DNA of 52,234 bases from Deltaproteobacteria bacterium (GTDB lineage: Bacteria; Myxococcota_A; Polyangia; Polyangiales; Polyangiaceae), in contig QJWJ01000051.1 of assembly GCA_003235365.1 (NCBI GenBank), forward strand, positions 1 through 52,234, in the 5' to 3' direction. The notes below the pieces were generated by a model that worked only from the letters and a program-made list of their open reading frames with translations, did no database searches and was not told the DNA's origin. The position numbers and the translations under genes are program-made. Shown here piece by piece: positions 16,907 through 24,548 of this stretch (the stretch's first letter is position 1; every line of letters starts with the position of its first letter).

Positions 16907-18273
16907 ACCCTCGACGAGCATTGCAGGATTGGCTCAGCTCCCTGACGGGAATCGAGCTCGAACGCGGCGGTGTCACCAAGACGCTTTGGTCCGTCGTGGA
17001 TGAACGTTGTAAAGAGCTCGGCTGCGATCTCGAAGCCTATTTGCACCGAGCGCGCAGCCCGGGCAACGACGAAATCGAGCTGCTCGCCAACGCGATCACG
17101 GTCGTGTATACGTGGTTCTATCGCGATCGCGGGCAGCTGGCGGCAGTCGAGGAGATCTTGCGGGAGCGGGCGTCGCGGAGCGTGACGCGGATCTGGGTGC
17201 CTGGCTGCGCCACCGGTGAGGACACCTACTCGATTGCTCTGCTTGCGCGCCATCTCGAGGCCCCAGTCGAGATCCTCGGGACCGACATCAACACGCGGGC
17301 GCTCGAGCGGGCTCGAGCCGCTCGCTACCACAAGCTGGCGCTACGCGAACTGTCAGCGAACGAGGTTTCGCAATTCGAGCGCCACGCAGATGGCACGTTT
17401 GGAGTGCCGCGCAACGTCCGAGGTAGCGTTCGCTTCCAGCGGCACAACCTCGCCGAACCCGTTCCAAGTCTCGATGGATCGGACAATTGGGATCTCATCT
17501 TGTGTCGAAACGTGCTGATCTACTTCAGGCCGGAGAGTGCGCTGCAGGCCTTCGATCGGATGACTCGAGCGTTGACCAACGACGGAACCTTGATCTTGGG
17601 CGCAAGCGAGGTCGTCTACGACGTGCCGGATTGTTTGGAAGCACTCTACGTCGCCGGGCGGCTCGTCCTACGCAAGTCGACCGAGCCTCGAGTGCGCGCG
17701 AGGACCGCATTGCCGGTACCCGCGCCCGCCGCTGTCCCCCACTCAGCTCGCGGCGCCCATCATGCACCGCTCCCGGCGTTGCCCAAGCAGGCCGGCGCCC
17801 TCGCACTCGACGTCCACCCGAACACGCAAGACGACGAGGAGCAGCGCCTACTCGATGCCGGGCATACGCTACTCGACGGCGGGCAACTCAGTGAGGCGCT
17901 CAGCCAGTACGAACGACTCACCGAGCGCTTCGCGACCTTCGCCGACGGACACATGTACCAAGGCATCGCGCGTTACCTTTGCGGCTCCGTAGACCGCGCA
18001 GCTCACGACCTGCGGGCTGCTCTGTTTCTCGACGAAGAGCTGTGGCCCGCCGCCTTCTACCTGGCGCTGAGCTATGAGAGCATGGGACTGCCGACCGAAG
18101 CGCTGCGCGAGTACCGCCACGTCGTTCGGTTGTGTGAGCGCAAACCAGAGATTGTGCGGAAACACCCGTTGCTCGCCGGTTGGCATACCGACATGCTCGA
18201 CCTCGCCCGACGGCGGGCGACCGGCGATGGGAGCAGCAGTTCGCAACTTCGACCGCAGCGAGGGCACGGGTGA
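16903..18273 (+). CDS. cheR: CheR methyltransferase with C-terminal TPR region
   Basis: A 456-residue protein starting at a GTG that overlaps the cheB stop. CheR methylates receptor glutamates using S-adenosylmethionine. The N-terminal helical domain is followed by the methyltransferase fold with IWVPGCATGEDTYSIALLARH (SAM site), ILGTDINTRALERA and ILCRNVLIYF. After a Pro/Ala linker (about 255-310), the last 140 residues form TPR-like helices (LLDGGQLSEALSQYERLTER, YLALSYESMGLPTEALREYRH). TPR tails on CheR usually mediate protein contacts. This is the last recognised gene of the operon, and a hairpin follows 20 bases downstream. Confidence 0.93.
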   Translation: MNPRRALQDWLSSLTGIELERGGVTKTLWSVVDERCKELGCDLEAYLHRARSPGNDEIELLANAITVVYTWFYRDRGQLAAVEEILRERASRSVTRIWVPGCATGEDTYSIALLARHLEAPVEILGTDINTRALERARAARYHKLALRELSANEVSQFERHADGTFGVPRNVRGSVRFQRHNLAEPVPSLDGSDNWDLILCRNVLIYFRPESALQAFDRMTRALTNDGTLILGASEVVYDVPDCLEALYVAGRLVLRKSTEPRVRARTALPVPAPAAVPHSARGAHHAPLPALPKQAGALALDVHPNTQDDEEQRLLDAGHTLLDGGQLSEALSQYERLTERFATFADGHMYQGIARYLCGSVDRAAHDLRAALFLDEELWPAAFYLALSYESMGLPTEALREYRHVVRLCERKPEIVRKHPLLAGWHTDMLDLARRRATGDGSSSSQLRPQRGHG

Positions 18274-18292
18274 TCGGCTGGTTGCAGCGGCA

Positions 18293-18319
18293 ACGTCGAG
18301 GCACCCCCCTCCTCGACGT
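18293..18319. terminator. hairpin after cheR
   Basis: A perfect 9-bp stem (ACGTCGAGG and CCTCGACGT) with a 9-base loop starts 20 bases after the cheR stop codon, between two convergent genes. There is no clear T-run, so termination is probable rather than certain. Confidence 0.45.
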
Positions 18320-18366
18320 CGGACTCGACGGACGCACTCGAGGCGCATTCGCCGACACCCGCTCGA

Positions 18367-18813
18367 TCAGCGCAACACGGATACGTATCGACTATGCCCG
18401 ATACCCGTTGCCGGATCGAAGGCACCGATGATCACCAACGTCCCGTGCACTCCCTCGTAGTCCCCAGTGCCGTGAGAGAACACGGTGAAATCGACGAACT
18501 CGCCGGTGACCAGGTTCCATACGCCAAAGTCGGCCCCTTCTAGCGTTCCGTGCTCGGTGGTGATTGTATTGACACCTCGGTAGGTGACTACGTCGGGATT
18601 TCCCGTCTCTTGCATCGAGTCCATCGTGAACTCGAGACCACCAGCAAGTCCGCCAGTCAATGGTCCTGCCGTACACAGGCTGTCGCATTCAACCTGGTGC
18701 GTGGACAAAGTACCAACGAGTTTACTTCGATGCGCGTCCGCGGATTGTGGATTGACGAACAGACTCGCTGCCGCGATACCTGTGGCCAACACCCTTGCTT
18801 TCCAATTCCTCAT
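18367..18813 (-). CDS. secreted protein resembling allene-oxide-cyclase-like barrels
   Basis: A 148-residue exported protein. The signal peptide MRNWKARVLATGIAAASLF ends near PQSADA, with no lipobox Cys at the cleavage site. The mature part is rich in beta-strand patterns. Its GTGDYEGVHGTLVIIGAFD stretch resembles the GTG-x-(Y/F)-x-G repeats of allene-oxide-cyclase or dirigent-type barrels; this is a weak resemblance by eye. Two Cys (VECDSLC) could form a disulphide. It is convergent with cheR and lies downstream of the synthase operon on the same strand with a 116-base gap, so it might be a separate unit. Function unknown. Confidence 0.7.
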   Translation of the reverse strand: MRNWKARVLATGIAAASLFVNPQSADAHRSKLVGTLSTHQVECDSLCTAGPLTGGLAGGLEFTMDSMQETGNPDVVTYRGVNTITTEHGTLEGADFGVWNLVTGEFVDFTVFSHGTGDYEGVHGTLVIIGAFDPATGIGHSRYVSVLR

Positions 18814-18929
18814 ACTGCCTCGCTCCCTGTTTGTTTGTTTCCATGTTCACGACTTCATCCTTTCAACAAATCCATGGGAGCAAGCATTCAGGAAGCACCG
18901 TTGGCAGCTTGGTTCAGGGTGGGCTGAAC

Positions 18930-19703
18930 TCAAAGGTAGCTGCGCACGTAGCCCCCATCCACGTTGATGATCTCTCCCGTCATGTTCTGGCAGCGCCGAC
19001 TACACAAGAAACCAATGGCCCCCGTCACGTCCTCATAGGTCACGGACCGACCAGTCATGGAGCGTTTCGCCAGATACTCACGCGTGCGGCGCGTCGTTTC
19101 CTCGCCGATGCAGTGATTGGCAGCCTCCGTATCGATGATCGAGAAACTGACGCCATTGCACAAGACACCGCGGGGCCCCAGTTCTTGGGCCAGGTAGCGA
19201 AGTGCCGACGCCAGTGCCGCTTTTGCCATACCGACTGCGTGATAGCTCGGGATCGCAAAGTCGGACCCGGCCGATAACAGTGCAACCACACGCGGCGCAG
19301 AGGAACGTTCGAGCAACGGCATGGCGTGACGCAGTGCCACGACCAGCGAATGCACACTTCCGAGCATCGCGTGGCTGAACTCTTCGGCAGACAAATCCAA
19401 CAAGGGTCGCTGAAGCGCACCCTCGGGCACGCTGACGAGCGTGTGCACCAGAAAGTCGAGACGGCCCAGCTGCCGCCCCAACCGGTCCATCCCGCGAACA
19501 ACGGACGGTTCGTCCCGAAAGTCCATTTCCACTCCCAAGTCTTGCGCATCGACTTCTGGGGTGGTTGCCCCTGATCGGCCGCGATGCGTGAACGCCACAG
19601 TGGCTCCCTGGGCACGCAAGTCAGTGACCGCGTGAGCCCCGACGCTACTCGTCCTGGAAGCTCCCAGCACCACTCCGACGCGATCCGAAAGCAACGACGT
19701 CAC
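18930..19703 (-). CDS. FabI-like enoyl-ACP/enoyl-CoA reductase (SDR fold)
   Basis: A 257-residue short-chain dehydrogenase of the enoyl-reductase type. It has GASRTSSVG in the nucleotide-binding turn and the FabI spacing Tyr-x6-Lys (Tyr154 and Lys161 in SYHAVGMAKAAL) instead of the Tyr-x3-Lys of normal SDRs. The end reads MTGEIINVDGGY. FabI reduces a trans-2-enoyl thioester with NAD(P)H, the last step of each elongation cycle. The GTG start overlaps the stop of the upstream gene (GTGA) and follows GGAGGAAAGG. A longer upstream frame exists but overlaps the neighbour. It is the last gene of the synthase operon. Confidence 0.85.
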   Translation of the reverse strand: MTSLLSDRVGVVLGASRTSSVGAHAVTDLRAQGATVAFTHRGRSGATTPEVDAQDLGVEMDFRDEPSVVRGMDRLGRQLGRLDFLVHTLVSVPEGALQRPLLDLSAEEFSHAMLGSVHSLVVALRHAMPLLERSSAPRVVALLSAGSDFAIPSYHAVGMAKAALASALRYLAQELGPRGVLCNGVSFSIIDTEAANHCIGEETTRRTREYLAKRSMTGRSVTYEDVTGAIGFLCSRRCQNMTGEIINVDGGYVRSYL

Positions 19704-20134
19704 GGCCTTTCCTCCGGCGCCGGGAACCACAGGGCCATCGATTCGACTCCGCTTCGTTCGTACTCGCGGATCGCCTTCTGAATGCGAAACGAAGCCTCTG
19801 CTGCTGGCAAGCCGCCAACCCACATCGCCAAACGGCCACACGCCTCCATCAGCTTCTGCTTCGGCGCCCCCAAATGAAGCAATGTCTTGGCGAACATCGC
19901 GGCAGTGTCGTAGTTACCGGTCGCACACAACGTGCACATACCGAGCAGATAGTTTTCCTCGATGCTCAGCCACGTCGTGTCTGACTCGACCGCATGATAA
20001 CGCAGGATCATTTCTCGCAGGTGTTCGTTGGGCAACCGCTCGAGAAACCGCAAGTGACGTTCACCCATTCCCTCGCCGAACAGGCGGTCAACGTACTCGA
20101 CGGTGCTTTGAACGGGATCGGTTGCCGCGCTCAT
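19700..20134 (-). CDS. AhpD/carboxymuconolactone-decarboxylase-like small protein
   Basis: A 144-residue, all-helical-looking protein. Residues 58-125 (ENYLLGMCTLCATGNYDTAAMF, then LGAPKQKLMEA) resemble the CMD/AhpD fold. It keeps a Cys-x2-Cys (Cys67, Cys70), but the His that follows in AhpD is Asn74 here, so a peroxidase-type activity is doubtful. Its stop overlaps the FabI-like start and its ATG overlaps the SDR stop (ATGA), so it is a fixed member of the operon. Family assignment is by eye and moderate; a new carrier, hydratase or cyclase role in the pathway cannot be excluded. Confidence 0.6.
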   Translation of the reverse strand: MSAATDPVQSTVEYVDRLFGEGMGERHLRFLERLPNEHLREMILRYHAVESDTTWLSIEENYLLGMCTLCATGNYDTAAMFAKTLLHLGAPKQKLMEACGRLAMWVGGLPAAEASFRIQKAIREYERSGVESMALWFPAPEERP

Positions 20135-20847
20135 CGAGCCTGACTCCGCGGCAAGATGGTCACTTCACCAATCACCAGGTGCGGGGGCCTCGACAACACC
20201 CAAAGCAAGACGTCGGCGACGTCTTCGGGTTCCAGCCAGACCTCGACGTGCTGGTGCAACTTGGCCCGAGTGGACTCGAAGTTCGGCAGCTTGTCGTAGA
20301 TGGGTGTATCGACGAGCCCCGGAACCAGGGTCGAAACGCCGATGCCCCGAGGGTGCAGCTCCAGACGAAGCGCCTCCGTCAAGTGTTCGAGCGCTGCCTT
20401 GGTCGTCCCGTAGGGCGCAAACTTGGCATTTGCGAGGTGTTTGGCAGTGACGCTCGACAACTGCACGATGTGCCCGCCGTGAGGCATGTGCGGCGCGACA
20501 GCGCGCGCGAGCTCAATCGGCGCGACGACGTTCACCTCGAACAACCGCGACATCCGCGCGGGCTCGAGGGTGAGCGGGCTCTCGTACACACACTCCGCCG
20601 CGTTGTTGACCAGCACGTCGAGCGGCACTTGCCGAGCGGCTATCCAGTCACCGAGCTCTCTGCGGCTCTCGGGCTGAGCCAAGTCAGCGACTCTGGTTAC
20701 CACACCCAGCTCGACCTCGAGGACGCGAAGCCGTTCGGCGTCTCTCCCGACAGCAACGACGTGGTAACCCGCCTCACGGAGTTTCTTTGCGGACGCCAAC
20801 CCGATACCAGAGGTCGCGCCAGTGATCAGTGCATGGCGCTGCCTCAT
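20131..20847 (-). CDS. short-chain dehydrogenase/reductase, ketoreductase type
   Basis: A 238-residue classical SDR with GATSGIG for NAD(P)H, NNAA, and the catalytic Ser (QLSSVTAK) plus Tyr-x3-Lys (PYGTTKAAL). In this setting the natural role is reduction of a 3-keto group made by one of the synthases. The ATG at 20847 overlaps the stop of the upstream KAS III gene (ATGA); the longer open frame upstream is ignored for that reason. Unlike FabG it lacks the usual C-terminal dimer motif near VDGG, so it may act on a non-standard substrate. Confidence 0.85.
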   Translation of the reverse strand: MRQRHALITGATSGIGLASAKKLREAGYHVVAVGRDAERLRVLEVELGVVTRVADLAQPESRRELGDWIAARQVPLDVLVNNAAECVYESPLTLEPARMSRLFEVNVVAPIELARAVAPHMPHGGHIVQLSSVTAKHLANAKFAPYGTTKAALEHLTEALRLELHPRGIGVSTLVPGLVDTPIYDKLPNFESTRAKLHQHVEVWLEPEDVADVLLWVLSRPPHLVIGEVTILPRSQAR

Positions 20848-21797
20848 TTCGATTGCGTCCCTTCCAACAGCATGGCAACGAAGTTCCACCCCAGTCCGAC
20901 GGCAACCGCCAGAACTCGGTGGCTCGTATCAAGCATGCCACGGTCCATGAAGTGACGCATTGAGCTGGGAATCGATGCACTCGTCATGTTTCCTACGCTT
21001 GGAAAATTGGTGAGCACCTTGCCCGGTGGTACACCCAAATGGTTCAGCAGTTGGTCTTGGACCCCGGCGGTTCCCGAGTGTGGAACCACGTAGTCGATGT
21101 CATCCAGATTTAGGCCATTTCGCTCGAGCAACGTCTGAGCGACCTTGGCCATGCTCATTGCTGCCAGTGGGTTCAGCTCCTTTTGAGGGATGTGAGCCCT
21201 GAGGTAAGTGTCGGCGTCGATCTCCATGATACCGTGGTGCGCGCCATCGCTGCGCAGTTCGTAATCCCGTAAACACCAACCTTGCCGATGGGTTGCATCG
21301 ACGACGGCCGCAGCCGCGCCATCGCCGAACACAATCGTAGCGCGACTTCCCGGTCTCATTCGTCGGGTCGAGCGATCCGAACTCACCACGAGCCCGCGCG
21401 AGAACCGAGGTTGCTGGAGGAATCCCCAGGCATTGCTCAGGGCGTAGACGAACCCACAGCAAGCCGCTCCAACGTCGTACGCAAAGGCACGGTGTGCGCC
21501 CAAGCGATGCGCAACAGCTGGCGCGATGTCGGGGACGTAACGGCGTTCGCTCCAGTTGGCCAGTAGGAGAAAATCCAACGAAGCAGCCGGCACGTCCGCC
21601 CGACGGATTGCATCAGCCGCGGCCGCCACAGCCATCTCGAGCACTGTCTCGTGTTCGTCGGCGACTCCGCGAGCCAGCACGCCGAAGCGATCGAGCTGCT
21701 CCGGACTCATCGGCGGTTCGAGAGCGGGCAGGTCGACGTTGGAGACACTCCGTTTCGGAAGATGACAAGACAACGCTGTCAGGTGTACGGGTCGCAT
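20844..21797 (-). CDS. 3-oxoacyl-ACP synthase III (KAS III) family, second copy
   Basis: A 317-residue thiolase-fold condensing enzyme. The catalytic set is Cys113 (VGAACCGFVYAL), His240 (VVPHSGTAG) and Asn270 (FPSVGNMTSASIP). The usual His-Gln-Ala-Asn loop is replaced by HSGTAGVQD, typical of divergent KAS III proteins that use unusual acyl donors or make the final bond of a pathway. The ATG at 21797 is preceded by GGAG nine bases away; a GTG at 21812 is the alternative. It lies 18 bases after the CoA-transferase stop and is translationally coupled to the SDR. Confidence 0.87.
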   Translation of the reverse strand: MRPVHLTALSCHLPKRSVSNVDLPALEPPMSPEQLDRFGVLARGVADEHETVLEMAVAAAADAIRRADVPAASLDFLLLANWSERRYVPDIAPAVAHRLGAHRAFAYDVGAACCGFVYALSNAWGFLQQPRFSRGLVVSSDRSTRRMRPGSRATIVFGDGAAAAVVDATHRQGWCLRDYELRSDGAHHGIMEIDADTYLRAHIPQKELNPLAAMSMAKVAQTLLERNGLNLDDIDYVVPHSGTAGVQDQLLNHLGVPPGKVLTNFPSVGNMTSASIPSSMRHFMDRGMLDTSHRVLAVAVGLGWNFVAMLLEGTQSK

Positions 21798-21815
21798 ATC
21801 AACAAACTCCACAGG

Positions 21816-23504
21816 TTAGGGTGAACGGTGTCGATGAGAGAGTTCCAGGCGGTCGAGTATCGGAAATTCGACGTCACACGCCAGGTCCAGAGGTGCGTGT
21901 GTCGTCACTTCCGGCCAGGCCCGACATTCGGATGTCGCCTCCAGACCACGGAACACCCACCCCGCCTTGATGCGTTCCAAAACCCCGCTTTCCGTGACGA
22001 GGTGACTGACGTTGCGCCCGACGCTCGTGATGTAATCCAGTCGCGGCACCAGGCGATCGCTCCGAACCAACACGATCAGCTCCTGCGCCCCGGAAGCGAT
22101 GTCGCACGCGCCCCCAGAGCCGACTAGCAGCTTGCCGTCGACGAACGTGCTGTTGAGGTTTCCTGCGCGATCGACTTGGGCCGCGCCGACGACACCGATG
22201 CAGCTCGTCGCGGTGCCTCGCACTAACGTACCAAGGACCTGCTCCACGTTGCTCAAGCGCCGAGAGCTGGCAATGTTGCGCCTGCTGAGCAGGTACCCGT
22301 CGAGACGCCGCGAGTCGGTGTCCTCGAAACCACACAATCCGGTCTCGACCATCAACTCCAGATCGCGTTGCTTGGCGAGCAGCGCCCGGCACAATCGCGC
22401 GGCGTTGAAGGCTTGACCGATACCCGCCAACACGCAGTCGTGCCCGCGCGCACGGATCCGTTCCACCAACAGCCGGGCAGCGATCACCGTGATGCGATCC
22501 GTCGCGTGGAGTTCGCGAAGATCTCGCGGCGCCTCGTGGATCGGACCGCGCACACGCGAAACCGGAGGGGGGTCTGTTCGCGGCGATGTCGCGCGCAACG
22601 CCTGAAACCGCTCCGCACCCACGAAGTCGCGATACGCCTGTAGCACGTCGTGTGCGTCGAGGACGGCGGCTCGAAACTGAGCGAATTCGTCAGCGTCGCT
22701 GCAAAGCCGTCGCCACATCCGATAATGTTCGACGTCGTCGTCGTAACCGTCCGAGGCATACTCCGGGGTTGCGACGTGCACGGGTTGTGGGTGCGCACCG
22801 AAGGGCGCCTCACAAACGGCCAGAACGCGATGTGGCGGCAGTGCGATCAAGTCGGGTCGAGTCAGGACGACATCGTCGTCCACGATGCGGTCCGCGGTCA
22901 CGATGACACCATGGCGTGCAGCGAAAGCTCCGTGAAAGCCTTCGGACTGAGGAGCGGAGAACCACGCGAAGCCGCTGCTGCTGGCGACGGGGGCATGTAC
23001 GAAAGTCACGTCCGGGCACAGCGCGCGCAACAACCCGCAGCGCGACTTGCCCGCTCCAGGAACGTCCACTTCCGTCTCGAAGTAGCGCCCATGCTGCTCT
23101 AGCCCCTGTGCCAAGCTCGTGCCCAGCAAACTCGACGTGAACGCGAAGGGCTCACCTTGCGCTGCGGCACGAAGCGCGGTGACGTAGCTCCACAACGACC
23201 AGTGTTCGAGCACGGCACCTTCGTCGATGAGCTGTTGATACAGAGGATTGGGACGTGGCGTCGGGTAGTTGTCCCCATAGAAACAGCCAACGTAGCGTGT
23301 CCCCAGCCTCAGCAGGCCGAGCAAATGCGCTAGTGAATGGAACCCGGTACTACTGAGCGTGAACGCCGGACGCTGGTCACCGAACCGCTTTGCTATCGCC
23401 AAGATGGCGGCGTTCGAGCGACTCGGTGTGGAGGCGAAGTTCAGGTGCGCCTCTGGACGAACGTGCTCGTCGATTGCGGCGGACAGGCTCGTCAGCTTCT
23501 TCAT
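21816..23504 (-). CDS. fused two-domain family I CoA-transferase
   Basis: A 562-residue protein in which the two subunits of a glutaconate/3-oxoacid CoA-transferase are joined. Residues 1-300 look like the alpha-type half (NFASTPSRSNAAILAI, then GDNYPTPRPNPLYQQL). Residues about 330-550 are the beta-type half with VETGLCGF, whose Glu (about 387) is the expected catalytic residue, and VVGAAQVDRAGNLNSTFVDG plus GSGGACDIASGA. Such enzymes move CoA between acids through a Glu-CoA thioester. It is distinct from the AibA/AibB decarboxylases of myxobacteria in keeping this Glu. It probably loads or releases the acyl group in this pathway. Confidence 0.82.
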   Translation of the reverse strand: MKKLTSLSAAIDEHVRPEAHLNFASTPSRSNAAILAIAKRFGDQRPAFTLSSTGFHSLAHLLGLLRLGTRYVGCFYGDNYPTPRPNPLYQQLIDEGAVLEHWSLWSYVTALRAAAQGEPFAFTSSLLGTSLAQGLEQHGRYFETEVDVPGAGKSRCGLLRALCPDVTFVHAPVASSSGFAWFSAPQSEGFHGAFAARHGVIVTADRIVDDDVVLTRPDLIALPPHRVLAVCEAPFGAHPQPVHVATPEYASDGYDDDVEHYRMWRRLCSDADEFAQFRAAVLDAHDVLQAYRDFVGAERFQALRATSPRTDPPPVSRVRGPIHEAPRDLRELHATDRITVIAARLLVERIRARGHDCVLAGIGQAFNAARLCRALLAKQRDLELMVETGLCGFEDTDSRRLDGYLLSRRNIASSRRLSNVEQVLGTLVRGTATSCIGVVGAAQVDRAGNLNSTFVDGKLLVGSGGACDIASGAQELIVLVRSDRLVPRLDYITSVGRNVSHLVTESGVLERIKAGWVFRGLEATSECRAWPEVTTHAPLDLACDVEFPILDRLELSHRHRSP

Positions 23505-23510
23505 GGCGCC

Positions 23511-24548
23511 TCAAACGTAGTAGAGCGCTCCTGCGCAATTCATCCCTGCGCCGACGGCGAGTGACAGGACGAGCTGACCCGGTTCCAACCGACCAGCGGC
23601 GCGTTGCTCTGCCAAACACGCCGGTATGCTCGCGCTGCCGGAGAAACCGTTGACGTCTCCGAACCACAGCAGTTGCTCCGACGAGAATTCGAGTTGCTGC
23701 CTGACGGAATCGATCAGGCCAAAGTGACTCTGGATGGGCAACAACCAATCGACGTCGCGCGGAGTCAAGCCGTTGCGGCGCAGCAGCCGGTTCCCACACG
23801 CAACGAGCATCTCGGAAGTCGCACTTGCGGCGCGCGAACCGAGCATCACAATCGACGCTGCGTCCGGCCCGATGCCAACCCACTCCAACTTGTCGACTTC
23901 GGTATGGCCGCAGTAGTCGACCACGCCAGCCGCCACATCGCTCGTGTCTCGCCTCAGCGCCACCACGCCTGCGGCGTCACCCACGATGTAGCAGAACGAA
24001 GTTCGATTACTCGCCGCGGTGGCGAACCGACTGCCCTGCTCCGTCGCGATGAGCAGCGCGACTCGGTAGTTCGGGTTGGCTAGCAAGGCGTCGACGGTTT
24101 GCAATCCGCGCAGGAACCCCGTGCAGTAACAGGCCTTGATATCGAGACCCAAAGCGTCGTTTCTCCCCAGTTGGCGTAACACCAATGGCGACAGATCGGC
24201 AAAGGCAACGTTGTCCGGATCAGTCGGATGCGCCATGGTCATCGTCGTGCCCGACGCCACCACCACCAAGTCGACCTGCGCCGCCAAACTCGGGTCTTGC
24301 TCGACCAGCCGAGCGATGGCTCGCTCCGTCATCGTGCGCGTGTTCTCGGATGGCAAACACCAGCGACGCGTACGCATCTTGCTGGCGTCGGCAAGTTCCT
24401 CCCAACCCGTGGTTGGAGTGAAGCGACAACGTCGGACGTATTCGTCGTTGTCGACGACGTCAGATGGGTACTCGAAGGCCGAAGCGATGAGCCGACTGCA
24501 GTGGGTCGCACCATCTCGGGCGCGCGGTTCCGTGCTCGACGACTTCAT
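23511..24548 (-). CDS. 3-oxoacyl-ACP synthase III (KAS III) family, first copy
   Basis: A 345-residue condensing enzyme with Cys142 (IKACYCTGFLRGL), His275 (PIQSHFGLID) and Asn300 (FGDVNGFSGSASIP). The His loop is again not the standard HQAN. The first Cys of CYC is at the wrong position for catalysis, so Cys142 is the assigned nucleophile. It shares little sequence with the second KAS III in the operon, so the two probably have different partners rather than being a recent duplication. The ATG overlaps the KAS II stop (ATGA), and the CoA-transferase starts six bases after its stop. Confidence 0.87.
   Translation of the reverse strand: MKSSSTEPRARDGATHCSRLIASAFEYPSDVVDNDEYVRRCRFTPTTGWEELADASKMRTRRWCLPSENTRTMTERAIARLVEQDPSLAAQVDLVVVASGTTMTMAHPTDPDNVAFADLSPLVLRQLGRNDALGLDIKACYCTGFLRGLQTVDALLANPNYRVALLIATEQGSRFATAASNRTSFCYIVGDAAGVVALRRDTSDVAAGVVDYCGHTEVDKLEWVGIGPDAASIVMLGSRAASATSEMLVACGNRLLRRNGLTPRDVDWLLPIQSHFGLIDSVRQQLEFSSEQLLWFGDVNGFSGSASIPACLAEQRAAGRLEPGQLVLSLAVGAGMNCAGALYYV

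Noticed and set aside
18270..18431. A 53-codon frame starting at a GTG that overlaps the cheR stop
   Set aside because: It runs into the convergent secreted-protein gene and its hairpin, and its translation shows no protein family.
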